44,370 nucleotides of DNA, taken from contig JBMSQB010000033.1 in the NCBI GenBank assembly GCA_049423065.1, forward strand, positions 1-44,370. The letters are read 5' to 3'. The first letter of the stretch is position 1. Every line of letters begins with the position of its first letter. This DNA is from SYIM01 sp041182885 (GTDB taxonomy: Bacteria > Pseudomonadota > Gammaproteobacteria > Burkholderiales > Burkholderiaceae_E). The notes under the pieces are model-generated. The model had not been told where the DNA came from, made no database searches, and worked only from the letters and a program-made list of their open reading frames with translations. Shown here piece by piece: positions 1 to 8,016 of the stretch. Made by a program: the position numbers and the translations under genes.

Positions 1-2
1 CG

Positions 3-395
3 TCGGCATCACTCAACAGCGGCTTCCGGGCTCAGCACTCTGCGCGACGCGAGGTACAAGTCGCGCGCCTCGATGCGTGTTTGCCGTTGGTCTCCATGGC
101 GGGACGCGACGTTCTCCTGAAGATTGATGTGGAGACTCATGAGGCCGACGTTTTGCGCGGGGCGACCGAACTCCTGAAAAATCTGCGCCCTGCGATCGTA
201 GCCGAACTGCTGCCAGGGGTTGACCTCGCGGTCTTCAAACAACTCTGCCTGCAAGACGGGTACAGCCATTACGCCCTGCAGCCGGGTGGGCCCGTCCAGG
301 CATTCGAAATGATTGCCTCCGAGCGGCAGCGCGACCATCTTTTTTTGCCGCAAGAGGCTGCAGAGCGCTGGCTTGGCCCACTCAGTCCGCCGTGA
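3..395 (+). CDS. FkbM family methyltransferase, 3' end only
   Basis: The reading frame is open from the first bases of the window to a TGA at 393-395, so about 130 C-terminal codons are visible and the start lies outside. The segment LLKIDVETHEADVLRGA, followed by a hydrophobic stretch ending in IVAEL, matches the C-terminal core of FkbM-type SAM-dependent methyltransferases (usual form KIDVEGxExxVLxGA). Family members methylate hydroxyl groups of sugars, polyketides or other small molecules; the substrate here cannot be inferred. The 3' end overlaps the converging TctC gene by 14 bp. The SAM-binding N-terminal part is not in the window, so integrity cannot be judged. Confidence 0.75.
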   Translation, partial: SASLNSGFRAQHSARREVQVARLDACLPLVSMAGRDVLLKIDVETHEADVLRGATELLKNLRPAIVAELLPGVDLAVFKQLCLQDGYSHYALQPGGPVQAFEMIASERQRDHLFLPQEAAERWLGPLSPP

Positions 396-1431
396 TCCCG
401 ATCCGCTGTATCACCGGTGTCATCACCCGAAGCTCGCTTTGCATGAAGGCGCGCAGGTCTTCAGGCGACCCGCCGATCGGCTCCATGAATTGCGCATGAA
501 GTCGCTGCTTCACCTCTGGTGCGGCGAGGGCCTCATTGATTTCCCGGTTCATACGCTGAACGACCGCGTCTGCCGTTCCCGCCGGCGCCATGATCGCCAT
601 CCAGGCCACGCTCTCGATTTCGGGCAGGCCCGCTTCCTTCATGGTGGGGATCTCGGGGGTGAGCTCACTGCGCCTGGCGGTTGACACCGCGAGCGCGCGC
701 ATCCGGCCCGCCCTGACCTGCGGCATGACCGCCACCGCCGGCACGCAGGCAAACTGCACATCACCCTGAAGGATCGCAGTGATTGCCTGCGGCGATGATG
801 GATACGGAATGTGTACCGCAAAGGTGCCGGTCTTCACCTTGAGCAACTCCACCCCCAGCTGAGACAGGCTGCCCACACCGGTGGAGGAAAAATTGAATTT
901 TCCAGGATGGGCCTTCATGGCTTCGACGAGCCCCATCAGGCTGGTGATGCCAGAGTCGGCGCGCACTGCGCACACGTTTGCCTGACCGCCAGCGAGCACG
1001 ACTGGCCGCAATTCGGTGAGCGGGTCGTAACCCAGCTTCCGGTAGAGCACCGTGTTGTAGACGAGCGGGCCATTGGTGCTCACCACGAAGGTGGTGCCAT
1101 CGGGCGGGTGCTTGGCCACATAGCCGGTGCCGGTGTTGCCGCCCGCGCCCGGGCGGTTGACCACCACAACAGGCTGACCCAGACGGGGGCCGATTCGCTC
1201 GGCGAGGATTCGGACCAGCACGTCGGGTGATGAGCCTGCACCGTAGGGCACGATGATGCGAACCGGCTTGTCGGGCCAGGCGGTTTGCGCCTGCGCGGTC
1301 GGCGACACCATGGCGCTTGCGGCGGTGAGCGCTGCGGCGAGAATCAACCCCAGTACGGGTCGGCGCTCGGGGACGTCAGTGCGGGGGACAGTCTGATCGA
1401 CGCTCAGGTTTCGGGGCAGGCGAGGGTTCAT
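382..1431 (-). CDS. Bug/TctC-family periplasmic solute-binding protein
   Basis: This 349-residue protein has a long charged N-terminus, then a hydrophobic signal segment ending in SPTAQAQ. The mature part starts WPDKPVRIIVPYGAGSSPDV, the hallmark of Bug (TctC) receptors. VVVNRPGAGGNTGTG and the C-terminal PAGTADAVVQRMNREINEAL are further family landmarks. Bug proteins bind carboxylates or other small organic molecules in the periplasm, some with TctAB membrane partners, but many are orphans; no tctA or tctB is nearby. The start at 1431 is chosen because AAGGAGG lies about 10 bases upstream; a longer frame reaches 1584 but adds no family sequence. It is divergent from an FAD-dependent oxidoreductase, which may act on the same compound (inference). 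Confidence 0.9.
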   Translation of the reverse strand: MNPRLPRNLSVDQTVPRTDVPERRPVLGLILAAALTAASAMVSPTAQAQTAWPDKPVRIIVPYGAGSSPDVLVRILAERIGPRLGQPVVVVNRPGAGGNTGTGYVAKHPPDGTTFVVSTNGPLVYNTVLYRKLGYDPLTELRPVVLAGGQANVCAVRADSGITSLMGLVEAMKAHPGKFNFSSTGVGSLSQLGVELLKVKTGTFAVHIPYPSSPQAITAILQGDVQFACVPAVAVMPQVRAGRMRALAVSTARRSELTPEIPTMKEAGLPEIESVAWMAIMAPAGTADAVVQRMNREINEALAAPEVKQRLHAQFMEPIGGSPEDLRAFMQSELRVMTPVIQRIGITAD

Positions 1432-1581
1432 CGGGCAGGGCCTCCTTATCGTCAGAGAAGCGGCCTTCGCAGGCAACGAATGAAGCGTCCATGGTACGCG
1501 AGGTGCCTGGGGCGGGTTCGGGAGGGGGGCGTCGGACGATGGATGGGTTGGCGCCGGGTCAGTCACGGTGATGGGATCTTT

Positions 1582-1610
1582 CATTCAGCGAAGCGCCGGG
1601 TTGCTGAATG
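1582..1610. promoter_or_regulatory. 8-bp inverted repeat in the divergent leader region
   Basis: CATTCAGC (1582-1589) and GCTGAATG (1603-1610) are perfect inverted copies separated by 13 bases. They lie between the divergent TctC and FAD-oxidoreductase genes. This could be an operator or an mRNA hairpin. If it is a regulatory site, it favours the downstream start at 1628 for the oxidoreductase over GTG 1568 or ATG 1571. No -35/-10 pair could be assigned with confidence. Confidence 0.35.
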
Positions 1611-1627
1611 CCTGGGTTCTGCGGAAG

Positions 1628-3061
1628 ATGAGCGCACTCAAGGGGGCCGATTTGAAAACCACTCAGATCTCTGAAGAACGCATCCTGTCGCAGGACATCT
1701 TTGAGGGCGGACGTCGGTCGGCGCCAAGAAACGGCTCCGGCACCTGGGTCGAACCCTCTCGCGAAATCCCGGTCTATCACCGGTGCGAGGTGCTGGTGGT
1801 GGGCGGCGGTCCGGCGGGCACAGCGGCGGCTGCCGCTGCAGCGCGCGAGGGTGTGGATGTCTGCGTACTTGAGCGCTACAACCATCTGGGCGGGCTTTCC
1901 ACCGGCGGTCTCGTGATCTGGATCGACCGGATGAGCGACTGGGAGGGGCAGCCCACGATTCGCGGCTTTGCCGAAGAAATGCTCGATCGCCTGCCGCGCG
2001 ATGCCGTGGCGGGTCCGCCGCGCACCGAGTGGGGCTCGCGCGACCCGGCGCGTGCGTCGTACTGGGCGCTTCGCACCTCCGCGCACCATGGCATCGTCAC
2101 CTGGGCGCCCACCATCGACCCCGAGTGGCTCAAGCTCGAGTCGCAGCAAATGCTGCTCGAGCGGCGCGTGCGGCTGGTCTATCACTCCTGGGCGTCGGTG
2201 CCGATCGTGGAAGACGGTCGCGTCACGGGCGTGGTGTTCGAGAGCAAGGAGGGTCGGCAGGCGATTTTTGCCGATGTGGTGATCGATGCCACGGGAGACG
2301 GCGATCTGTTCTCGCGCGCCGGTGCACGCAGCGACACCGACATCGAGCCCGACGATATTCATCACTGCATGAACACCGCTTTTCTGTTTGGCGGTGTCGA
2401 CATGGAGCGATTTCTTGAATTTCGTGGTGGGCAGCCCGAGCAGTTCGCCGACTTCATGCGGCAGGGGCGCGAGCGCTGCGGGTTGTTCGAACGCGCTTAT
2501 GTTTCGTGGCGCAATGATGTGGCGCTTTTCATGGGGCCGCGACAGTCGGGCTACTCGGGGCTCAATGTCGATGACCTGAGCGCCGTCGATATCCGCTCGC
2601 ACGAAGCGATACGGAACATCCTCGCGTTTTATCGCGAGCATGCGCCGGGCTTCGAACGTGCGTTCATCATGCTGAGCGGGCCGCAGATTGGTGTGCGTCA
2701 CACGCGCAGACTGGCCGGGGTGTCACGGGTCACCCGTGCCCAGTGGCCAACCGCCATGGTGCATGCCGACGAAATCGGCGTCACGCCCTCGGTCAATCCC
2801 AAGTGGCCCAATATCTCGGTGCCGCTCGGAAGCCTGGTTCCCGAATCGCTCGATGGCCTGCTTGCACCTGGACGGCATGTGGCGTGTGATCGGAATTCGC
2901 ACGGGTTCCTGCGCGAAATTCCGCAGTGCTGGCTGACCGGACAGGGCGCCGGGGTGGCGGCGGCGGTTTCGGTCAAGTCGCGGGTACAGCCGCGCGCGGT
3001 CGACGTGGCCGACGTTCAGCGCAGGCTGCTGGCGCAGGGGGTGATGCTGCGCAGGGGGTGA
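1628..3061 (+). CDS. FAD-dependent oxidoreductase (FAD_oxidored family)
   Basis: The protein is 477 residues from ATG 1628. The dinucleotide-binding motif VLVVGGGPAGTAAAAAAARE near the N-terminus, followed by a glutamate ending the second strand (VCVLERYNHLGG), identifies an FAD Rossmann fold. DVVIDATGDGDLFSRAGA is the second conserved FAD-contact motif, and HGFLREIPQCWLTGQGAGVA near the C-terminus is the third. The protein belongs to the soluble FAD-dependent oxidoreductases annotated only by fold; the substrate is unknown. Alternative starts are GTG 1568, ATG 1571 and TTG 1652; the last has AAGGGGG just upstream. All of these precede the FAD domain. The stop codon lies inside a 17-bp tandem duplication (3032-3065). 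The gene is divergent from the TctC gene. Confidence 0.85.
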   Translation: MSALKGADLKTTQISEERILSQDIFEGGRRSAPRNGSGTWVEPSREIPVYHRCEVLVVGGGPAGTAAAAAAAREGVDVCVLERYNHLGGLSTGGLVIWIDRMSDWEGQPTIRGFAEEMLDRLPRDAVAGPPRTEWGSRDPARASYWALRTSAHHGIVTWAPTIDPEWLKLESQQMLLERRVRLVYHSWASVPIVEDGRVTGVVFESKEGRQAIFADVVIDATGDGDLFSRAGARSDTDIEPDDIHHCMNTAFLFGGVDMERFLEFRGGQPEQFADFMRQGRERCGLFERAYVSWRNDVALFMGPRQSGYSGLNVDDLSAVDIRSHEAIRNILAFYREHAPGFERAFIMLSGPQIGVRHTRRLAGVSRVTRAQWPTAMVHADEIGVTPSVNPKWPNISVPLGSLVPESLDGLLAPGRHVACDRNSHGFLREIPQCWLTGQGAGVAAAVSVKSRVQPRAVDVADVQRRLLAQGVMLRRG

Positions 3062-3065
3062 TGCT
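3032..3065. repeat. 17-bp perfect tandem duplication over the stop codon
   Basis: The unit GCGCAGGGGGTGATGCT occurs at 3032-3048 and again at 3049-3065 with no mismatch. Seventeen is not a multiple of three, so the second copy is read in another frame and supplies the TGA (3059-3061) that ends the FAD-oxidoreductase. With one copy the frame would read on to about 3345, into the opposite livF gene. Confidence 0.9.
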
Positions 3066-3105
3066 GCGCGTGAAATCGGCGCTCAAACTTGCGCCCGCTG
3101 AATCC

Positions 3106-3121
3106 CTGGCAACGCTGCCAG
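3106..3121. terminator. Possible bidirectional hairpin between converging genes
   Basis: CTGGCA and TGCCAG form a 6-bp stem with loop ACGC in the 81-base gap between the converging FAD-oxidoreductase and livF. No T-run follows on either strand, so this is at most a weak terminator. Confidence 0.3.
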
Positions 3122-3142
3122 CTGACGAATGTCCCAGTTCCG

Positions 3143-3862
3143 TCAGGCGCTCAGATACTTCCGCTGCGCCTCATGGTCGGCACGCAAATCCGCCGAACTG
3201 CCCGACCAGACCACGCGCCCCTTTTCCAGGATCAGGTGCCGGTCACAGAGTTCAAGCAGCGGTCGCAGATTCTTGTCGATCACCAGGATCGACATGCCTT
3301 CTGCCCGCACGGTGGCGAGCGCATTCCAGATTTCCTGGCGGATGAGGGGTGACAGGCCTTCGGTGGCCTCATCAAGGATCAGCAACTCGGGATTGGTCAT
3401 GAGCGCCCGGCCAATGGCGAGCATCTGCTGCTCGCCGCCCGAAAGCTGATTGCCGAAATTGTTCGCGCGCTCGGCGAGTCGCGGAAACAGCCGAACCACG
3501 CGCGCATAGTCCCAGGGCGCGAGTTGTCCGGGCCGGGCCACCGCAGTGGCGATCAGGTTCTCGCGTACCGTGAGATTGGGAAATATCTGTCGGCCTTCGG
3601 GCACCAGTCCCACACCCTGGCGCGCAATACGGTGGGGTGGCCAGCGGTCCACCGGCTGGCCTTTCCAGCGGATCCCGCCGCGCCAGACTGGTTGAATGCC
3701 CAGGATGCTTTTGACTGTTGTGCTTTTGCCCATGCCGTTACGGCCCTGGACGCTCACGCATTCGCCCGCAGCAACCGAAAAGCTGATGTCAAACAGCACC
3801 TGGCTGATGCCATAGCCGTTCTCGACCGCTACAAGCTCAAGGAGTGGCGTGGCCGATGTCAT
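3143..3862 (-). CDS. livF: Liv-type ABC transporter ATP-binding protein LivF
   Basis: This 239-residue ATPase is one of two that power a branched-chain-amino-acid-type (HAAT) importer. Visible motifs are Walker A GRNGMGKSTT, the signature LSGGEQQMLAIGRAL and Walker B LLILDEATEGLSP. The switch region reads VIDKN where Escherichia coli LivF has VEQN. Start 3862 is chosen because GGAGG lies 7 bases upstream; an upstream in-frame extension to 3892 looks non-coding. It is the last gene of the livKHMGF set, 37 bases after livG. Liv-type systems also carry amides, urea or aromatic acids, so the substrate is not fixed by this gene. Confidence 0.93.
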   Translation of the reverse strand: MTSATPLLELVAVENGYGISQVLFDISFSVAAGECVSVQGRNGMGKSTTVKSILGIQPVWRGGIRWKGQPVDRWPPHRIARQGVGLVPEGRQIFPNLTVRENLIATAVARPGQLAPWDYARVVRLFPRLAERANNFGNQLSGGEQQMLAIGRALMTNPELLILDEATEGLSPLIRQEIWNALATVRAEGMSILVIDKNLRPLLELCDRHLILEKGRVVWSGSSADLRADHEAQRKYLSA

Positions 3863-3899
3863 GCGCGACCTCCAGCAGAGCGCAAAGGGCAACGTGCGC

Positions 3900-4679
3900 T
3901 CATGCGCCGATCTCTTCGTCGCCCAGATAGGCCTCGCGCACGCTTTCGCTGGTACGCACCACCGCAGGCACGTCGCAGATCAGCACACGGCCATAGACCA
4001 GCACACTCACCCGCGTGGCGAGCGAAAACACCGCGTGCATGTCGTGCTCGACCAGCAGCATGGCGTAGTGCGGTTGCAGGCGTTTCAGGAGCTCGATCAT
4101 GCGCTCGGTTTCAACCGGGCCGAGCCCCGCCATTGGTTCATCGAGCAGCAGCACGCGGGGCTCGGTGGCGAGCGCCATGGCGAGTTCGATCAGTCGTTGC
4201 TGGCCGTATGACAACACGGCAGCCGGTCGGTTGCGCTCGGCGCCCAGTCCCAGCATCTCAAGGATTTCGTCCACCCGCTCGATGAGCGGCCCCGGCGCGG
4301 TGGCAGGCTTCCAGAACCGGAAATTGTGGCCGCCGCCTCGAGGCCCTGACTGCACCGCGAGCAGCACGTTTTCCACTGTGGAAAAACTGCCGATGACCGA
4401 ATTGATCTGGTAGGAACGTCCCAGGCCCAGGTGCGCACGGCGCGCGACGGGCCACTGCGTGACAGTCTGCCCAAGAAGCTCGATGGTGCCTTCGTCGCTG
4501 CGGAGTTCGCCCGCGATCTGGTTGATGAGCGTTGTTTTACCCGCACCATTGGGGCCGATGACCGCATGGATTTCGCCCTGCGCGATGTCAAGGTCGACCT
4601 GGTCGGTGACCAGCAGGCCGCCGAAACGTTTGACCAGGCCGCGCAGCCTCAGCAGGGGCGACGAGATGGCGGCGTTCAT
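3900..4679 (-). CDS. livG: Liv-type ABC transporter ATP-binding protein LivG
   Basis: The 259-residue ATPase is the partner of LivF. It has Walker A GPNGAGKTTL, signature LSYGQQRLIELAMAL, Walker B VLLLDEPMAGLGP and the switch histidine in LLVEHDMHAVF. The C-terminal tail VREAYLGDEE is typical of the LivG/BCA_ABC_TP_C extension. The ATG at 4679 shares one base with the livM stop (TGATG), which indicates translational coupling and rules out the longer frame to 4739, which would lie inside livM. Confidence 0.93.
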   Translation of the reverse strand: MNAAISSPLLRLRGLVKRFGGLLVTDQVDLDIAQGEIHAVIGPNGAGKTTLINQIAGELRSDEGTIELLGQTVTQWPVARRAHLGLGRSYQINSVIGSFSTVENVLLAVQSGPRGGGHNFRFWKPATAPGPLIERVDEILEMLGLGAERNRPAAVLSYGQQRLIELAMALATEPRVLLLDEPMAGLGPVETERMIELLKRLQPHYAMLLVEHDMHAVFSLATRVSVLVYGRVLICDVPAVVRTSESVREAYLGDEEIGA

Positions 4680-5638
4680 CAGTGCCCGCTCCCCGAGCCG
4701 CCCGGCGGCTTTTCCGAAGGTTCCGACAGCAACCCCCACAGCCCCTGGCGCAGGAACACCACGATCAGGACAATGATGGGTCCGAGAATCAGGGCCCAGC
4801 GATCGGTGAAGGCCTTGAGCCCTTCTTCAAGGAGGAGCAGCGCCGCCGCGCCAACCACCGGGCCAAACACGGTGGCCGAGCCGCCGAGCAGCGCCATCAC
4901 GATGAGTTCACCCGACAGCGTCCAGGCCATGTAGGCGGGGGATACGAAACTGGTGAGGTTCGCGAGAAAATATCCAGCCACCGCGCAGAGCTCGGCCGAG
5001 ATCACATAGGCCACCAAACGGTAGGGAAGGCTGGGCGTGCCCACCGCATTCACGCGGCGTTCAGACACCATGGTGGCCCGCAGCACCAGTCCGAATCGCG
5101 ACTGCACCGTGCGGCTGATGCCCCAGATCGCGAGCACCAGTGCCGCGACCAGCGAAAGATAAATGGCGACCTTGTTGCCGGTGAGAGGCCCCCAGGCGCT
5201 CAACTTCTGAATGGTCATGCCGTCGTCGCCGCCGAACATGCGCAGGCTGATGAAGACGTAGTAGAAGAGCTGTGCAAAGGCGAGCGTGATCATGATGAAT
5301 GCAATGCCCTGCGTGCGAAGCGCAATCCAGCCAAGCGGCGCGGCAATGATGGCGGTTATCAGCAGGGCAAGGAAGAGTTGCAACACCCCCGACTCCATGC
5401 CCAGCGCCGAACCGATGCCCACCGCATAGGCGCCAAAGCCGATATACATGGCGTGTCCCAGGCTCACCATGCCGCCGAACCCCAGCGCGAGATTGAGCCC
5501 CAGCGCGGCGAGCGCAAACACCAGAATGCGTCCAAAGAGCGTGAGCGGATAAACGCTGTCGACCCACCAGCAGTACACCGGCACCAGTGCAAATGCCAGC
5601 AGCACCAGCACCATGAGGGGCACGCGCAGGCGATGCAT
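4679..5638 (-). CDS. livM: Liv-type ABC transporter permease LivM
   Basis: This is a 319-residue membrane protein with about nine hydrophobic segments. It carries the LivM/LivH family signatures LGLNLALGFGGMVSLGHAMY near residues 46-65 and GGSATVFGPVVGAA toward the C-terminus. The family forms the heterodimeric inner-membrane channel with LivH. The C-terminal tail after the last membrane segment is short and polar. It follows livH by 14 bases, with a GAGGG about 11 bases before the ATG, and ends in the livG start. Confidence 0.93.
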   Translation of the reverse strand: MHRLRVPLMVLVLLAFALVPVYCWWVDSVYPLTLFGRILVFALAALGLNLALGFGGMVSLGHAMYIGFGAYAVGIGSALGMESGVLQLFLALLITAIIAAPLGWIALRTQGIAFIMITLAFAQLFYYVFISLRMFGGDDGMTIQKLSAWGPLTGNKVAIYLSLVAALVLAIWGISRTVQSRFGLVLRATMVSERRVNAVGTPSLPYRLVAYVISAELCAVAGYFLANLTSFVSPAYMAWTLSGELIVMALLGGSATVFGPVVGAAALLLLEEGLKAFTDRWALILGPIIVLIVVFLRQGLWGLLSEPSEKPPGGSGSGH

Positions 5639-5652
5639 GATGGACGCGGCCC

Positions 5653-6573
5653 TCAGCTCTGGCGGCGACGGACCGGGAACAGGCCGTCGGGTTTGAAGGC
5701 CAGTACCACCGCCATCAGAAGATAAACGCCAATGGAGGCAAGCGCCGGGCCCACCGCGTTGGCCACGGACGGATCAGCGATATTGCGCAGCAGCGTGGGC
5801 AGGTAAATGCGCCCGAGCGTATCGACCAGTCCGACGATGAGCGCGCCCAGAAACGCGCCGCGGATCGAGCCGATTCCGCCGATCACGATCACCACCAGCG
5901 TGAGAATCAGGATGCCATCACCCATGCCCGGCTGCACCGAGGTGATGGGACCAATCAATGCGCCGGCAAGCCCGGCAAGCCCACCGCCCAGCGCAAAAAT
6001 GAACACATTGAGCCAGCCGATATTGACGCCCAGCGCCGACACCATCACGCGGTTGCTCGCGCCGGCGCGAATGAGCATGCCGATGCGGGTGCGCTCGATC
6101 ATCCAGTAAAGGCCCAGGGCGATGACCAGCCCCGCCACCAGAATCACGAGCCGGTACGCGGGATAGATGAAGCCGAAAATATCGAGCGAGTCGGACAGCG
6201 CGGTTGGCGTGTCCATGAACACGGGCGCGTTGCCCCAGATCCAGCGCACCAGCTCATTACAGAAAATCACGATGCCAAAGGTGGCGAGCACCTGGTCGAG
6301 GTGGTCGCGCCGATGGAGCACCGAAAGTCCCAGCCGGTCGGCGGCAGCGGCCACCAGGAACACCCCGACGGTGGCGACCACCACCCCGAGCAGGAACGAC
6401 TGGGTGTGCGCAAACGTGGCGGCTGCGAAGTAGGCCCCGAGCATGTAGAGCACGCCGTGCGCGAGATTGATGAAGCTCATGATGCCGAACACCAGCGTGA
6501 GACCGGCTGCGAGCAGAAACAGCAGGATGCCGAACTGCAGACCGTTCAGAAGCTGGGCGATGAAGAGGCTCAT
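5653..6573 (-). CDS. livH: Liv-type ABC transporter permease LivH
   Basis: This 306-residue permease has the classic LivH opening (LLNGLQFGILLFLLAAGLTL, then FGIMSFINLAHGVLYMLGAY) and the C-terminal GGIGSIRGAFLGALIVGL. It pairs with LivM to form the channel. It is the first permease gene after the binding-protein gene. No clear Shine-Dalgarno sequence precedes the ATG, and a strong hairpin lies in the 135-base gap upstream (6662-6683). Both features would lower its expression relative to the binding protein. Confidence 0.93.
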   Translation of the reverse strand: MSLFIAQLLNGLQFGILLFLLAAGLTLVFGIMSFINLAHGVLYMLGAYFAAATFAHTQSFLLGVVVATVGVFLVAAAADRLGLSVLHRRDHLDQVLATFGIVIFCNELVRWIWGNAPVFMDTPTALSDSLDIFGFIYPAYRLVILVAGLVIALGLYWMIERTRIGMLIRAGASNRVMVSALGVNIGWLNVFIFALGGGLAGLAGALIGPITSVQPGMGDGILILTLVVIVIGGIGSIRGAFLGALIVGLVDTLGRIYLPTLLRNIADPSVANAVGPALASIGVYLLMAVVLAFKPDGLFPVRRRQS

Positions 6574-6661
6574 GCGCGTGTGCGGTGTTGACCGGACCGA
6601 CGGGACAGTGGTGGTTGCGCGGCTGCGCGGGGCGGGAACGGGGGATCGATTGCAGAGAAGG

Positions 6662-6683
6662 GGCGGGCCGACATCGACCCGCC
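6662..6683 (-). promoter_or_regulatory. Hairpin between livK-like and livH genes
   Basis: On the minus strand GGCGGGTCG pairs with CGGCCCGCC to give a 9-bp stem with one G-U pair and an AUGU loop. It lies 26 bases after the binding-protein stop and about 90 bases before livH. No T-run follows, so full termination is unlikely. A role in protecting the upstream message or partly blocking read-through is inferred from position, as known for malE-malF. Confidence 0.55.
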
Positions 6684-6708
6684 GTTGACGCGAAAGACCT
6701 TGCCTGCC

Positions 6709-7884
6709 TTACTTCAGCGGGCACTGCGACACATAGGCATCGGCATGGGCCTTGAGGGGCGTGGCGATGGTCTTGAGCGAGACCTCGCCGGTGTTGTCTT
6801 TCGCCACTTCAAACACATGCATGCTCTGGATCGGAAAGCCGTTGGTATTGATCTTGAAGTCGCCGCGCAGTGACTTGAAGTCGGCCTGACGAAGCGCTGC
6901 GCGGAGCGCTGCCTTGTCGGCTATCTTGCCGCCGGTTTTCTTGAGCGCGCTGTCGAGGAGCAGCGCTGCGTCATAGGCCTGGGCCGCATACTGCGAGGGA
7001 ATGCGTTTGTACTTCGCGCGGAAGTCGGCCACGAATTTCTGGCTGACCGGGTTGTCGAAGTCAGGGCCCCAGAAGGTGCCCGACAGCACGCCAAGTGCCG
7101 TGTCTTTCAGCGCGGGCAGCGTCGAGCCATCGGTGGTGCTGGTGGAGAGCAGCGGCACCTTGCCAAGCGCACCGGCCTGACGCATCTGCCGCACGAATGC
7201 CACGCCCATGCCGCCGGGATAAAACACATAGAGCGCGTCGGGCTTGGCGGCCATCATCTGCGCGATTTCGGCGGAATAGTCGGGCTGGTTGAGCTGGGTG
7301 TAGACCTCGCCCACGAGAGGGGTGGAGTAGAAGCGCTTGAAGCCGGCCACGAAGTCCTTGCCCGCCTGATAGTTGGGCGCCATGACATACACGCGCTTGT
7401 AGCCCCGGTCGGCTGCGAACTTGCCCATGACCTCGGACTGCGCGTCGTTCTGCCAGGAGGTAAAGAAGAAATTCTGATTGCACTGGGGGCCTGCAAGCGG
7501 GCCCGGGCCGGCATTGGAGCCGATGAAGATCATGTTGGCGTCGGCCAGGGGCTTGGCCACCGCCATCATCACATTGGAGAACGTGACGCCGGTGATGAGA
7601 TCAACCTTGTCTTTCTCGATGAGTTTCTGAATGGCCTGGACGCCCACGTCAACCTTCAGCTGATCGTCTTCCTTGATGACGGTGATCTGCTGACCGCCGA
7701 GCCTGCCGCCGGAATGCTCGATTCCAAGCATGAAGCCGTCGAACTGGTCCTGGCCGAGCGTCGCGGCCGGGCCTGACATGGTGGCCATGAAGCCGATCTT
7801 GATTTGGGCGGTGGCCGCCGTAGAGAGCGTGAGTGCGGCAAGGGCCGAGGCGATGCCGGCCAGGCGCAGCGTGCGTTGGATCAT
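6709..7884 (-). CDS. Liv-type periplasmic substrate-binding protein
   Basis: The 391-residue precursor has a signal peptide (hydrophobic core IASALAALTLSTAATAQ). The mature domain begins IKIGFMATMSGPAATLGQD, typical of the Peripla_BP_6 family. The fold's landmarks continue with VDLITGVTFSN, YKRVYVMAPNYQAGKDF and the C-terminal GDFKINTNGFPIQSMHVFEV. It is the receptor of the downstream livHMGF genes. The family covers branched-chain amino acids, amides, urea and aromatic acids; an aromatic or other organic acid ligand is possible but not shown. A GGGAG Shine-Dalgarno precedes the ATG. The upstream region carries a 7-bp inverted repeat (7920-7946). Confidence 0.9.
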   Translation of the reverse strand: MIQRTLRLAGIASALAALTLSTAATAQIKIGFMATMSGPAATLGQDQFDGFMLGIEHSGGRLGGQQITVIKEDDQLKVDVGVQAIQKLIEKDKVDLITGVTFSNVMMAVAKPLADANMIFIGSNAGPGPLAGPQCNQNFFFTSWQNDAQSEVMGKFAADRGYKRVYVMAPNYQAGKDFVAGFKRFYSTPLVGEVYTQLNQPDYSAEIAQMMAAKPDALYVFYPGGMGVAFVRQMRQAGALGKVPLLSTSTTDGSTLPALKDTALGVLSGTFWGPDFDNPVSQKFVADFRAKYKRIPSQYAAQAYDAALLLDSALKKTGGKIADKAALRAALRQADFKSLRGDFKINTNGFPIQSMHVFEVAKDNTGEVSLKTIATPLKAHADAYVSQCPLK

Positions 7885-7919
7885 GTCGGGTCTCCCTGAA
7901 GTGGTTCTAGTGGCCCGAT

Positions 7920-7946
7920 ATTAACCGATTGCGTCGAGTGGTTAAT
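7920..7946. promoter_or_regulatory. Candidate operator overlapping the liv promoter
   Basis: ATTAACC (7920-7926) and GGTTAAT (7940-7946) are perfect inverted arms, 20 bp centre to centre, 36 bases upstream of the livK-like start. On the minus strand the arms fall over a weak promoter-like pair (TTAACC, 16 bases, TAATAT). That placement suits repressor control of the liv operon. Which regulator would bind is unknown, since no regulator gene adjoins the operon. Confidence 0.4.
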
Positions 7947-7962
7947 CGAGCCGCGCAAGCGG

Positions 7963-7988
7963 AACCTGGCCGTCGCGGAGGCCAGGTT
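7963..7988 (-). terminator. Hairpin terminator after the nine-gene operon
   Basis: AACCTGGCC (7963-7971) and GGCCAGGTT (7980-7988) form a perfect 9-bp stem with an 8-base loop, 28 bases past the stop of the TctC gene. The stem is followed on the minus strand by CCGC rather than a T-run, so termination strength is uncertain. Its position between two same-strand operons fits a boundary. Confidence 0.5.
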
Positions 7989-8016
7989 GCAGCGTCTAGG
8001 GAATACCCGTGCAGCG

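Noticed and set aside
1559..2701. Long minus-strand open frame opposite the FAD-dependent oxidoreductase
   Set aside because: It lies antisense to a gene with clear FAD motifs and shows no domain of its own. Such frames are common in high-GC coding DNA.
3143..3862. VIDKN in place of VEQN in the LivF switch region as a sign of inactivity
   Set aside because: All other ATPase motifs are intact, and I believe this variation occurs in related Liv-type ATPases, so it is not evidence of a defect.
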